Shown here one piece after another: positions 20,133 through 32,537 of a stretch of DNA of 64,000 nt. A program made the translations under genes and the position numbers. Each line of letters begins with the position of its first letter. Within the stretch, counting starts at the first letter, position 1. Source of the DNA: Diphasiastrum complanatum (lineage: Eukaryota > Streptophyta > Lycopodiopsida > Lycopodiales > Lycopodiaceae); NCBI GenBank assembly GCA_029204225.1, contig CM055095.1, positions 35,801,078-35,865,077 of the forward strand. The letters run 5' to 3'. The notes under the pieces were generated by a model that saw only the letters and a list, made by a program, of their open reading frames with translations, did no database searches and had not been told where the DNA came from.

Positions 20133-20231
20133 TCTTGCAAGAAATCACCATCAAGGAAGTCATCACCTTCAGAGACAAACACATCATCCAGAAGGTCATC
20201 ACCTTCAAGATCGATTCCTGGAAAGCGAAAC
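20133..20231 (+). other. SR-like linker between protease and RT, copy B
   Basis: In one frame this reads SCKKSPSRKSSPSETNTSS then RRSSPSRSIPGKRNK: short Ser-Arg/Lys-Ser-Pro repeats. The same linker occurs at 45645-45755 (copy C) and 50400-50540 (copy D). The frame is shifted relative to the flanking segments here. Confidence 0.65.
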
Positions 20232-20389
20232 AAAGTTCAAAGATCAACTCTTATGAAATAGAACAATCAGAAGAAGTTCAACATGATATGTCTGAGCATT
20301 CCAAACGCTATACTTTGGATGATGTTGTGATTATGTTACCAAAAGCTCATCGTGAACCAGAGGAAAAAGAACCAGAAACAAAGGAGGTT

Positions 20390-21995
20390 TACGATGGACC
20401 AGCCAGGACTCAACCAATGAATCTTGCTGAATCAGAAGAGCCAAAGAAAATTGTTCAAGTTGGAGCGCAACTTACTCCCGAACAATTTCAAGCTTTAAGA
20501 AAATTATTGATCAAGTTCCAAGAATGTTTTGCTTGGTCGTACAAGGATTTCAAGGGAATTCCTACCTCGGTTATTGAGCATATGATACCCTTAATGCTTG
20601 ATGCAGTTCCAAAGGTCACAAAATTTTATCGTTGTAATCCAAACATTACTGAAGTTATAAAGAAAGAGCTCCAACGACTACTTGAAGCCAACTTTATTTA
20701 CGAAATCGAACATACAGAATGAGTTTCACGAATTGTCGTCGTTCCTAAGAAGAATGAGAAGATGAGAATTTGTGTGAATCTCAAAGCTTTGAACAAAGTG
20801 ACACGGAAGGATCACTTTCCGTTACCCTTTACTAAAAGTATTTTGGACCGTCTTGCTGGAAGCATATAGTTTTTTGGATGGATTGAGTGGTTACAACCAA
20901 GTCAAAATCGCACTTGCAGATCGTCATAAAACAGCTTTTGCGACAGAATGGAAAACTTATGCTTATAAAGTGATGTCGTTTGCACTTTGTATTGCACCTA
21001 GTTTATTTCAAAGAGTCATGCAGTTCGCCTTCAAAGACTACTTGCAAAAATTTCTTGAAATCTACTTGGATGATCTCGGAGTCCATAGTGCAGATACAGA
21101 CCATCTGGATCGTTTGGAAAAAGTATTGAACGTTGTTGCAAGTACGGAATCTTCTTAAATCTAGAAAAATGTCAAATTTGGGTCACTCATGGAGTTGTTC
21201 TTGGACATATGATATCAAGACATGGCATTGCTACGGATTATTCCAAAATCAAAGTCATCGTCGAATTGCCGCCGCCAAGAACAATTCGAGGAGTCTATGT
21301 TTTTATAGGTCATGCAAATCACTATCGGATATTTATTCTATTCTTTGCGGATTTAGCAAGACCTATATACAAGTTGACTATTGTACCAATCTGGACAATA
21401 GAGGCATTGGAAACTTTTGAAAAATTGAAGAAAGCTTTAGCTTCTGCACCAATACTAAGAGCACCAATTTGGACAATTGAGTTTCATGTTCATATTGATT
21501 CATCAAAATATGTCATTGGATCAGTTCTGACGTAGCCAAGTGAATATAAGAAGGATTATCCTATCAGGTTTGCAAGCAGACAACTTACAGATCCGGAGAA
21601 GAATTATTCGACAATCGAACGCGCAGCGTTGGTCATGATTTTTTCTGTTAAGAAGTTTCAACATTATCGATTGGCAACGCATTTTGCATTTTATACTGAT
21701 CATCAGTCGTTACTTTATTTGGTGAACAAAACATGTAACACGGGGCGTATTGCAAGATGGCTACTTTTATTGACCGAATTTGATTTTCGAGTTGTGGTTC
21801 GAAAGGGTAAACAACACTATCGGGCCGATGTTTCAAGGATTGAATCAACACCAATTAATACTGAAGTGGATGATGAACTACTAGATGCTGCATTATTTTA
21901 TGTTGAAGCAGTACCTAAGTGGGCAGCCGATATTGTTAAATATATGATGGTAGGCCAACCCAATGATTCCTTGACGAAAGTACAAAAGAGATAAT
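20390..21995 (+). pseudogene. Gypsy copy B reverse transcriptase and RNase H
   Basis: RT preface IVQVGAQLTPEQFQALRKLL and CFAWSYKDFKGIP, then fingers/palm MRICVNLKALNKVTRKDHFP, DGLSGYNQVKIA, FALCIAPSLFQRVMQF and the intact catalytic YLDD at 21063-21074. The RT connection reads GHVISRHGIATDYSKIKVIV (two frames) and LARPIYKLTIVPIW. RNase H begins EFHVHIDSSKYVIGSVL and continues to FYTDHQSLLYLVNKT. Breaks include a stop at about 20719 (TGA for the Trp retained in copies C and D), a 5-base loss near 20861 and a shift near 21135. Motif order is that of Ty3/Gypsy pol. Confidence 0.88.
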
Positions 21996-23190
21996 TGATT
22001 CTTAAGGCACAACCTTATCAATTGATTGTTGGACAATTGTTTCGCCAAGGAATGGATGATATTTTGAGAAGATGTGTTTTGCCGCAAGAAATACCTGAAC
22101 TTATCATGTTTTCACATGATGGAATGGGCGGAGGACATTTTTCAACAAATATCACCGTTCGCAAACTTTTACAATCCGGATGTTGGTGGCCTACACTTCA
22201 TAAAGATACAAAAAATTATATTCAGTCATGTGATGTTTGTCAGCGAGCACGTCGTCCTACACGACAGAATTATGAACCTTTACATCCAATTTTATCGCAA
22301 GCACCGTTCGAGAAATGGGAACTTGACTATGTTGGTCCTTTTTATCCTGTGACATGAGGATCTCAAGCCAAATATATCATTGTTGCAACTGATTATATGA
22401 CCAAATGGGTTGAAACAAAAGCAGTTTGAGTTGCAGATGCAAAATCAACGGCTAAGTTCCTCTATGAAAACGTCATTACTAGATTTAGATGTCCTATCGA
22501 GATCGTAAGTGATCGCGAAACACATTTTGTGAATGAAACGATAAAGTGTCTGTTGGAAGACTTTTTCGTTATTCATCGCTTTAGTACTCCTTATTATCTG
22601 AGGGGTAATAATCAAGTTAAATCTTTTAATAAGATTCTCTACAACATTATGACGAAAACAGTTGAAGCGAGTCATTCTGATTGGGAACATAATCTCTATT
22701 CAGCATTATGGGCATTCATAACAACTTACAAAGGTAGTACGAATCAAACACCATTCCAGCTTGTCTATGGTCAAAATGCAGTGTTGTCAATTGAATTTTT
22801 AGTACCATCCCTACGCATAGCGGCAACGGAACGGTGGGATGACGCAAAATCCTTACAAATGCGTCGTGCGGCTTTGCATAAAGTATGTGAAATCAGATTG
22901 ATGGCAGTTCATGCCTTAGCAACAGAGAAAGCCCGATGTAAGGCATGACACGATCGCCGACTACACAAAAAAGATCTGAAGGAAGGAGATCTAGCACTAA
23001 AATATAATACGAAGCTGATTAAAGGTAAATTGAAGTTTGCAAGTGAAGGGCTGTACAAAGTTAAAGAAATACTGAACTATGGAGTGGTTATTTTGGAACA
23101 TCTGGATGGAAAACGATTTGACACTCTAGTGAATGGTAGTACGCAAATTTTGGCAGCCTGTTTCACCAGTTCAGCCAGTATGATTCGACA
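21996..23190 (+). pseudogene. Gypsy copy B integrase
   Basis: HHCC zinc domain from HDGMGGGHFSTNITVRKLL to CDVCQRARRPTRQN. The catalytic core begins APFEKWELDYVGPF (first Asp) and PIEIVSDRETHF (second Asp). The motif that should hold Glu reads LRGNNQVKSFNKIL, so the catalytic Glu (NGQAE in copy C) is Lys. The C-terminal part has NQTPFQLVYGQNAV, RRLHKKDLKEGDLA and a GPYKVKEIL-like segment mutated to GLYKVKEIL. Stops occur near 22355, 22427 and 22946. Length corresponds to a full integrase of about 400 residues. Confidence 0.88.
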
Positions 23191-23746
23191 CTATGATTTT
23201 AGTTTTATTGTTTTGCAATTTTCTTGTTTCTCAGTACTTGATTAATTTTTTTTTTGAAAAAGAAAGAAAAAAATGAAAAGTGAAAATAAAAAAAATAAAA
23301 AAAAATGATGACTCAAAAGACTGATGAGCATAAGTCAAAAAATGTACAATACCAAATTTAGGTTGGTCAGAGGTTCAGATCTTGAAATTTGCATTTATTA
23401 CAGCACCTTGGCAAAGGATGCTCTTAGGCGAATGTTCAACCTTCGTCACTTCAGAACGTTCGCCAGACTGCTATATTGGTCAAGAACCTTCGCTGAGATT
23501 TTTGGAAGCGAAATTACAGTACTCAGGCATGCCTGTAGATTTGTGTCCAGAACTGATCAGCCAAACTAGTACTTTGTCTAATGGACCCTTTAAATTCACC
23601 TATAAGAAAGCTGAATTCGATTCATTTCTCACTTGTGCCAACGGAGCTCTTGCAATTTTTTTTCGCGACCAGAACTTTCTAAAACTTTCCTATAGCTATC
23701 TGATACACTCCTGCGTGTTACTTTCAGTCTTCACTTTATTGTCATC
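23191..23746 (+). other. 3' untranslated region of Gypsy copy B with motif array
   Basis: A-rich tract at about 23258-23310 ending ATGATGACTCAAAAG, then AGGCGAATGTTCAACCTTCG and AACGTTCGCCAG near 23425-23470. It aligns with copy A 12207-13073 but lacks about 300 bp of its first half. Confidence 0.7.
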
Positions 23747-23908
23747 ATGTCTTCTACTGATACCTCGCAATCTTCGCGTTATGTCATCCATCATGGTGTT
23801 CCAATTGCAACGGACATCATGATGCTCCCTAGCACAAGCATGGTCGCTCAGTGGATGACTCTTGTCCGGCCTTTGCTCACGACAATGGGAATCTACGAGC
23901 GAGAATAA
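23747..23908 (+). pseudogene. Gypsy copy B extra 3' ORF, truncated
   Basis: Opens MSSTDTSQSSRYVIHHGVP and continues LPSTSMVAQWMTLVRPLL to GIYERE, then stops after 53 codons because element homology ends there. N-terminal residues are shared with copies A and C, supporting a real ancestral start codon at this point. Confidence 0.6.
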
Positions 23909-26900
23909 GCTCTTTTCATGTAAGAGATAGCAAGTGATAAAGCTCTTACTTAACAAGATGTCGTGAAGTCGCTTTCCAATAGGGCACCACCTAATTCTAA
24001 GAATGTAGCTTGGCAAAGAGAGGAAGAGAGTAGAGGAAAGAGAAAAGAGAAGAGAAGAGAGGACAAAGGAGGAGAGGCTATGCTTAGGTCACGTATAAAT
24101 AGCCTTTGCTTCCTCCTATTAGGTCAGTAGAGGTGGCTTGTAGAAGAAACCTCCTAGTGGCTTGTGGAAGAAGTCAGCATTTCTGTTCGTCGGATCATAT
24201 GCATCGAGTCTAGGCCATTGAATGTGAACGATATGAAACTTGAAGAGGTATTTTAAGTAAAAAACCGATTCCTTAACGAATTTCGAAGTTTTGACCGTAA
24301 ATGCCGTAAAAAAGTTTAATACATGTGGAGTGGGATAAAATCAGATACTCTCCGAGAGAGAGAGAGACGAGAGGAGAGGAGAGCTAGATATGGCATCAAC
24401 TATATATCTAATAAGCAACATAGATACATCAATTTTGAACTCCCTTAGACAAATACCACTTGCAAAATGGTAATTAATGGTTTATGCATACATTAAAATA
24501 TGCCTAGTAATCCATCAAACACTTGGAAATATGCATGCATTTACATTTCTTATTGTTTTTCATTGATGAGGTTTTAAGAATCTTAGCAGTTCATATCAGA
24601 TATTTATATTTGTTATTTTGTTGCAATTGCACCATATAAATCTAATCTAAATGCTATGCAAAAATCAATAAGTTCTTGTATTTGTTATTGGCAGCTGGGC
24701 GATTCATACGAAAAATGATTGAAATCTAGAAATGGATATTGTGATTAAGCTCTCGCACCCCTGTGGACATTGACAATCATAATTTCAATGGCATTGGAAT
24801 CTCCACCAAGCTGCAAATAGAGGGTTTGATATTTTTATCTTTAGTGGGCACTTTTTTCATCGACTATTTTCTCTATGTTTTGCTTTGTTTGAGCATGTTG
24901 AAATGATGAAATGTAGTGTTCCTTATGTTTCCATGATGAGGAAGCAAGAATGCCATTCGGATTGGCTTTGCTCTCTCAAGTGCTAGCCTTAATAGTTAGC
25001 CCTTCACCAAGTGTTGGAAGCTTAACATGTTGGTGTCTATATAAACGTATGAAAACTTATGTGTATGTGTATTTGTACATGTGGATGCACCCTCTTCTTG
25101 GCCGTTGATGGCATTAGTAGAGATGGTGTAGCATATAGTTTATGCTATGCATGATTGAATCTAGACTATGTAGACCTATAGAGTATAGATTGTACATTCA
25201 TTACTTGTTATGTTTATGAACTATCAATTTGTCGACTTTTAGACATATGTGTAAAAGTGGTGTCAAATATGAAGTGTTTTCTTGCTTTTTGTGTGTATAT
25301 TAACTTGAGCTTTGGCTCAAACACTTGTCTTAACTATTGTTGGAACTCATGAGAAAGTAGACAAGAATTTCATTTGTTCGTAACTTTTTCATGCACGTGA
25401 AAAACTATATGATCTTCAAGAATCAAGGTACAAATAAATCTGGACTTTCAACGATACCTTCACTTAAAAGCACATTTATGCAAGATCATCCTTGAAAATG
25501 TATGACAATGATATTTGAAATTGGATATCAACTACCAACTAAGTTTCAATGCAATCAACAATAAGATGGCTCAACCAAAGAAACTAACTTAATCAAGACA
25601 TTTGAGGCTATCTATGCGTATTGCAAGTGCGGAGATGTATAGGAAAAAACATGTGAAAGATCAAGGCACCTAGAATTCTAGAAAACTTGAGTTTGAAGGT
25701 GCCTAAAAATGACAAAGGTGAAGAGCTCACAATATCTTGAAGAACTTCCATCATTTTTAATATAGTAAATGTGGAACACGTAAAATTTAGAAATGAGTTG
25801 TTTGTAAAAACAATTGAAAGTCAAAATATAGCAAAATCGACTTCTTTGGTATTGCAACAACCTATCTGCCTTTAGAACTTGAATCTATAGTAGAGCATTG
25901 TATTGAATTCGAATACATTTCCATGGCTTAAATTTTTTCATAATGTTGATTTGTGCACTTGTTATGCATGGATTTTTAGTCTTTGAGGTTATTTCATTGT
26001 GATGTTTCATTGTACCATGTTGAAGAGTTTTGAAATGGATGAAGCTATATCATTTGCCTTTCCTTGTTCAACGTTCATGGCATTATCTCCTCTTTTTTTT
26101 TTACTATTAAACTCAATCTAGAAAAACAATACCTGGTTCAAAGTTGTATAATTGCTGGTTTTTTAAAGTCGATGCAACATATTCAAATGAAAATATTGCT
26201 TCAACTCCATACGCCCATTAGAATGGCATATGGCCAATAGGGATTTTATAGGAACTATGAAATGCGCAAACTTTACAGATCGTTCAATATACCAATAATG
26301 TCCTTGAGCTAATGAATCTTGGTCTTATGTTGAATAGAATCATTGCATGTCATTTTCTTATATCAAGAAGGGAAAAATCTTTGATTGCATGTTGAAAAAA
26401 GACTTCGCATAAATAAGAATTTCATCTACGTGTTAACTCTTTTTTAGTATGTGAAGAAATCTTTGAGAAGCCAAGATACATTGTTTGAATGTACTTATTT
26501 GGCATTGAATTATCATCTTATTCCATCACTAGGGATGGTCCACTTGAACATAGAAGATGTCATCATTTAAGGAGATACAAAAAGATAGGCAACCGAATAT
26601 TCAAGTCCAAAAAATTTCATGGGAGCTCAACCAAGCTTGAGGTATTATTTGCATCAATACACAATATGGACACTTTACTTCATTGGGTATGCTACTCGTA
26701 CCATTCTAAGTTGAAGTTTGCCACCTCACTTGATTTCATGTCAATTGGATGTGTCTTGATGAAGTTATAGGCTTTCAAAGTGAGGTGGGTAGGGCACCCA
26801 ACTTTGTTGGACACATCAATTTAGGCTCACATCTAGCTTGTTTCATCCAAAAACTCAAGAAAAGGCTTGCCAATCTTGTCTAGGTGAGATCTAGGCATCA

Positions 26901-27215
26901 TTTTGAGGTCATAGCCAGATAGTTTCATACAAATCACTTTTATTTGAGTCTTTTGTGAATTTTTTGAGTGCTTTACACGTGTTTGAGTGAAGGTGGCCCA
27001 AATTTTTTCCTTGCTTCATCTTTGGATGAGAGTTTGATCTAGTTTGAGAGAGATTGGTAGAGCTAGTGAGATTGATCTCACACCTAGTTGCAAGTTCTCA
27101 AGTTGGAGTTGGTAGGACACCATTATTAAATCCATCATTGAGAGAGAAGCAACACTTTTTGATCCATTACAAAACAATTTCTCAAGTTTTTATGGCATCC
27201 ATGTGATCCTTTCTC
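23906..27215. other. Unassigned AT-rich region
   Basis: A purine-rich stretch (about 24015-24080) and an imperfect GA run (24350-24385) follow the truncated Gypsy. About 24840-25148 is a diverged copy of 8948-9265. The rest has no recognised domain; the longest frame (26489-26770, 93 codons) matches nothing I know. The last few hundred bases may be the leader of the Copia gag relic that follows. Confidence 0.4.
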
Positions 27216-28350
27216 TTGGAGCATGGTGAGAGATTGACCACCTCCAACTACTCTATTTGGAAGGTGAGGATGGAGTCAATTTTAGTACTCCAAGATGTGA
27301 TGGATATTGTGCTAGGACTTGAGGAGGAGCCTCAAGTGCTCCAAGAGGTCCAAAAGTACAAGAAGAGGGCAAGGATGGCAATACATATCATCAATATGAA
27401 TGTATTCAATGAAGTGTTGAGGGAGATTGGCTCTTGCATCTCGGCCAAGATGGCTTGGGACACACTAAAATACATCTATGAGGCAAGGAACACATCTAGG
27501 TTGCTCACACTAAGGAATCAAATTTTCAAAGCTTCCAAAAGAGTGATGAGAGTGCCTCAAATTATGTTTTGAGAGTGAAAGATCTTTATAGAGAGCTTGC
27601 TTGCATAGGAGACCATCTCAACCCAAGAGACTTAGTGCAAGTGATCCTAAACGGATTGAAGGATGAATTTGACAACCTTGTTCAATATTATGCAATCAAG
27701 GAGGAGCTTCCAAGCTTGGAGGCACTTAGACAAGGAGTTCTCATTTTCGAGGAGTGTAGGAAAGAGAACAAGCTATTGAAGATGAATCAATTTTCCTTGA
27801 AGGATGGTGGAGAGGAGAAAGCTTTCTTCTCAAAGGAGAAGCCAAGAGGAAGGGGCAAAGAGCAACAACAACATTTCAAAAAGGACAAATCCAATGAGGA
27901 GAGTGATGATGATTTATCACAATCATCAACAAGTTGCAAATCCAAGAAGAAGTGTTTTTTTTGTGGTAAGAAGGGGCATTTTACTTCTAATTAATTCAAG
28001 AAAATAGTGTTCCTCAAGCAAGCTAATCTTACTAAAGAGAGTGAAGGTGATGTAGAAGGGAGTTATGAGGAAGGATCTCTCATGATGTCAATGTACTCTT
28101 CTTCTAGATTTGAAGATGGAATTGCATGGTAGATAGGTAGTGGATCTAGTTCTCATATGACTAGTTCAAGAAAATCTTTCACTGATCTTGCACCTTACGA
28201 TGGATCTAGAAAGTTCATCTTCATTCCTATTGGTGGTAAATGCAAGATAGAAGGAATTGGTAGTGTACCAATTGGCGTTGGATCCACTATGACTCTTAAT
28301 GATGTACTTTTTGTGCCTAATCTCACCATGAATCTCATTAGCGTTGGTTA
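27216..28350 (+). pseudogene. Copia Gag and protease relic
   Basis: Gag of the UBN2 type: LTTSNYSIWKVRMESILVLQ, then AWDTLKYIYEARNTSRLLTL, after a frameshift at about 27570 VILNGLKDEFDNLVQYYAIK, and a Lys-rich segment. A zinc knuckle CFFCGKKGHFTSN ends in a stop where the final Cys should be. After a gap comes the protease with IGSGSSSHMTSSRKSFTDL (the DSG motif is changed to GSG) and TLNDVLFVPNLTMNLISVG. Integrase, RT and RNase H do not follow recognisably in the next kilobase, so this is a gag-protease remnant. No LTR or primer site was found for it. Confidence 0.82.
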
Positions 28351-31300
28351 AATGCTAGTGATGGTTCCAAGTTGACTTTGGAAAAGATGCTTGTTTGATT
28401 AAGAGAGATGGTGAAATGGTAGCAAGAGGGACTAGATGTGGAAATATTTTCAAGTTGAAAACTAATCCTTGTGGAAGTGTGGTCAAGAGGAGCTTGGATC
28501 ATCTCAAGGAGGAGAAGGCAAGTAGTTTACCTCAATGTATATTCCATGATGATAAGGCTCATGAAGATGTTATACTTGGAGAGTTATTGTCAAGGTGTTA
28601 TACTTCTCATCAATTTTTTCATCTTGTTCATTTGGATGATCTTGTTTCATCAAGTAGAAGCGAAGATGGTGCTTTTTTATGTGATTCCTTCATTGAAGAC
28701 TTCAATTGGGTGTATCTCTTATCAATGGCTTTTGTATGGACATATCTCATATCATTAATGCTTAGATCAGGTTCTAAATCATTTAGAAAGAAAGTGGTTA
28801 TGTCATCAAATGTATGCTCTTGGATCTTGTAAGAGCAAGAATGAGATAGTCATTCAGAGGTGAAAAATCATGTTTTTTCAATTTGTGAGGCAATTTGTAA
28901 ACTTCTCATGAGATTAAGCGAATCATCCACAAAGAACACCACATCAAGTATGTAGCCTCAATAAGATCAAGATAACCTTTGCCAAGATTAGAGCTATCAT
29001 GCAAAAAGATGATAGTTTGTGGACTAGTCAAACTAGAATGCAAAATCTTGATAATCAATACTCTTGCCTATTTTGTGATCTTGGTCTTAATGGTCATTAT
29101 GAGGCGTGGAGGCCTCTGATTTCCATCACTCTGGTGCAACTATTTTCAAGGAAGAAGAGCTTTCAAGTCAAGGGTCTTCTTCAAGCATGGAAGGAATTGA
29201 AGGAAGATATGCAAATATGGTGGAATGTTCATCAAGGAAGGTGGTATTGGATTTCCATCAAAGAAATCCTCTCATGGCAATGGTGAATTGGCTGTAACCC
29301 TTTGGCTGATCTTCACATCATATTCAAACCAAAGGATCCACTCAAGAAGTATGTCGAGTTTTATGTTTGATCTAGTATCTCATCAAGTAGTTTTTGAGGA
29401 GTGTGAAAATAGACAAAATCTAGCTTGATCTTTTGCAATATCATGTACATAGTAAAATCTCACATGTGTGGAGCATGTTCCCATGTGTGGAGGATAGCCA
29501 TCATATTTTTAGTTCATTTATGAAGAGTTTGAATAGTCAATAGGCCTTAATCTTGAGTTTGGGGGGTACTTTGCCTTTTCTACTTGGTGTGTGACCAAAA
29601 TCGAGGTAGGTTAGGCTTCTTACACATGGCATGATAGTAGAGGGCTAGTGACACTTTCCTATGTGTTGTCATGAAGTCATGTGACCAATCAAAAGTGAAA
29701 TATTGATGAAATTGGTCCAACCATAATCAATGGTCCTTATGTCACTAAACCAATCAAATTAGGAGGAGATATGCAAAGGGTCCAATCAAATGATGTTGAC
29801 TACACCTAGTTTTCTGGAGAGTTGTGGAGCATATAGATTTTGTAACATTCTCTCCTCTACCCGAGGAGCCTTTGTTGAATTCTCTCTCTACCCGAGAGCA
29901 AGCCTTTTCTATACTTAGTTTTTTCATCATGAGTTGCCTTTACATGTGAATGTACTTTGGTTGAATGATTTATGCATGTTCTATGTGCTCTTGCCTTAGA
30001 ATTTTCAAGATAGATTGTAGAATCAATCAAGTGCAAGATCTTTGTGCAATCACACACATCTTAGGAGATCATTCACACACTTTGAGGTATCCTCACACAT
30101 GTGAAAACTTCACATTTTAGACTTGCTTGAAAAGGGATGTGCACATGTATGTACGATCTTGTTTGTCAACAAATCAAGGATGTTCCATGGTTTGTTCAAT
30201 CATTTCCTAAACACATTGCGTAGAATTTGTGATAGATTTCGCTAAAAATAAGTAGGGTCATTTGACTTGTACTACTTTTGAAATGTTTTCAAAGAAGGTC
30301 CATTTTATTTCATGCGAAAACAAAATGACAATCCCTAAAGTAGAAAAATTTGAATATTAGAAATATCTTAAAGCATTGTAGTATTTTGAAGTTCGTTGGT
30401 TTTTATAGAGATAATGGCTTTAATAGTGAATTATGGAGAGCATTGCTTGATAACTTGAGAGCCACTTTGAGTTCTCATTTGACTATCATTTTCAGAGATA
30501 TGGTTAGAGTATGATTGCTAATTGTGTTGTGCTGCATATTGTAAGAAATGTGCATGATCGAAGGATACCCAAGCACATATCCCTATGCATGAAGAGAGAT
30601 AGGGTAAAGGGAAACATTTTTTTTTCCCTTGAAGTTCAAGAATTGTTCTACTATGTAGACAAGACAGATGGAAGAAAGCTTCTACTAGAACTATCCCCGT
30701 CTTTTGAGTATGTATCAAGAAGATGTATGTTGGGGACACCGATATACAAACAAATGTTGGAATTAAGAATGTCTAGGACAATACATGTATGAACCTTAAA
30801 GATTTGACTTTGAATTTTAAGGCTTTAGTACTCTTAACACTTTGGTGAATGTGCTAATGCTTTGGTGAATGTGCATATACTTAAATAGAAATCACCATAG
30901 ATAATTTTTTCTTTACTTGGGGCTCTTGGAAGAAATGGAACCATTTTTAAAGGCATGGGTGCAAATCCTAGGGATTTAGTATGACTTGTAGAGCTTTGCT
31001 ATGTCTTCGTTAATTAATCATCCCTCATGTTAGTATCATGGAGATCCTTTCTAAGAGGTTGAACTTCAACAAGTAGGATACAGTTTTGCTTTCAAGAAAT
31101 TCAAAAAAACATAAAATGCACTACATTAATCCTAAAAAGACATTAATTTATTAAAATTATGTTTTTCTTGTATTTCATCTTATGTGTTGCTAGAATGAAT
31201 CCATGACCTCAAGGAGAGAAAAGGAGGACTTCACCAATACACCACTTTGGAAGATTTTTATTATTCTTAGGCTCAATCAATCGAATCAAATCTCCAACAA

Positions 31301-32244
31301 GAAGCACAATATCACATTCATGCCACCTTGAGCTCACTAAGTACGATATGAAAGGTCTTAAATTCATACAAACTCTTATTACAAGATATTGTAGAGCCTA
31401 TGTCAAAATTGTAGTACCCAATGCAATCGTCCTTAGTAAAATCAAATCATTTTCTCTCCTACAAGTTTTTACCAATTATTTCAAAAACATAATACTTCAT
31501 TGAATTTCTCATAATCTCTAGCTTTTTAACTTTGTCAAGCGTGAAATTCATCATATTCTTTAAAAATCATGTTACATGCTCTCCCAAATCCCTTGGCACT
31601 TATAGCTCAAGATAAAAGTTATTTTTTGAGCTTGGTTAAAAAATGAGTTTGTATTTATGTGTTGCACTTTATTGTGGGTAACAATCTGAATCAATATGGA
31701 CTTTGCACAGAGACAGTGTTCATAATTCCATGCTCTTTATTGACAAACTAAGAAGACTCCTTGGATTCAATCTGGATCCTCATTAGCACAAAATTAACAA
31801 AAAGTTGACATATGTCGCATTGTAGATGTTCATACTAAAAACAAATTATTGCAAAAGGAATTTCACCAACAATTTATACAAGGCCTTTGTACAAGGTTTA
31901 TATAGCTTTGCAATTCAAATTCTTACATGGATATATAATGTATCCCTTTGGTAGATTGCTTCATCAATAATGCACTTCATTGTTGATTGGCTTTTGTTCA
32001 ATTAGAATGAGAAGTTCAACAACCACACTATATTCTTCTTGTTCAAGTTGAAACGACTTATGATAGATTCCTTGCACTACATGGGTTGCCAGCTCTACGA
32101 TTTTAGTCATGGCAAAAAAAATTGTTAAACAGCTCCCATTTTAAGTTTGGCTCCTTGCTCCCTTCTTATATTGGGAGATTTAAATAATCATAGGAATTGT
32201 TGTCAAAGATAGGAATTTGCAATGTTGTCATCATCCATGGTATT
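28351..32244. other. Mostly unassigned, decayed tail of the Copia relic then AT-rich DNA
   Basis: 28395-28830 stays open but shows no domain. A Ser-rich segment at 29106-29297 could be the integrase-RT linker of a Copia element, but this is weak. From 29430 to 32244 I see no domain, LTR pair or RNA gene. 30400-30520 faintly resembles an integrase core but is too short to assign. Confidence 0.35.
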
Positions 32245-32249
32245 TTACA

Positions 32250-32524
32250 TAGTTAGAATTAAAGTAGAATCACTGTGTTACTGTACTGTGGGTCCTATCA
32301 GTGGATAAGGATCAGTTGGCCTCGCCACGAGGCAGGTCGACGGGGCATGCGTATCGCCAACGACAACCTAGTTCATGCATGGGTTGCCTGAGTGAACAAC
32401 TATATGTACAGTGTAATTTCATTTAGAGAAATATAGTTGCTATGTGAGCTTGCTATGGAGAGTGTTTTTCTGTCTGTGTTATCGTGTAGCATGATCTGTG
32501 TTCCTGTGCAAAGCAAATTCTAAG
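32250..32524 (+). repeat. 5' LTR of the 32-38 kb Copia element
   Basis: Inner terminal inverted repeat TTAGAATT...AATTCTAA; the outermost bases are not the canonical TG...CA, so the termini are uncertain by a few bases. Same length as the 3' LTR. Confidence 0.85.
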
Positions 32525-32525
32525 T

Positions 32526-32537
32526 TGGTATCAGAGC
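32526..32537 (+). promoter_or_regulatory. Primer-binding site TGGTATCAGAGC
   Basis: Exact match to the plant Copia primer site complementary to initiator tRNA-Met, one base after the inferred LTR end. Confidence 0.92.

Larger units (their letters stand above)
15291..23905 (+). mobile_element. Gypsy family copy B, the most complete copy, 3'-truncated
   Basis: Order: 5' LTR (15291-15964), tRNA-Asp type primer site, motif-rich 5' UTR, gag with zinc knuckles, DGGS protease, SR-like linker, RT, RNase H, integrase, motif-rich 3' region and start of the extra 3' ORF. The RT-integrase order and lack of a visible chromodomain, with the Asp primer site, point to the non-chromovirus (Tat/Athila-like) branch of plant Ty3/Gypsy. 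Homology to copies A and C stops abruptly at about 23900 in the 3' ORF, and no 3' LTR follows. Numerous stops and frameshifts make it inactive. Confidence 0.9.

Noticed and set aside
30400-30800. Possible integrase-like remnant (RDNGFNSELWRALLDNL) and the 93-codon frame after it
   Set aside because: Only a short, weak resemblance to the Gypsy integrase core; no second motif nearby supports it.
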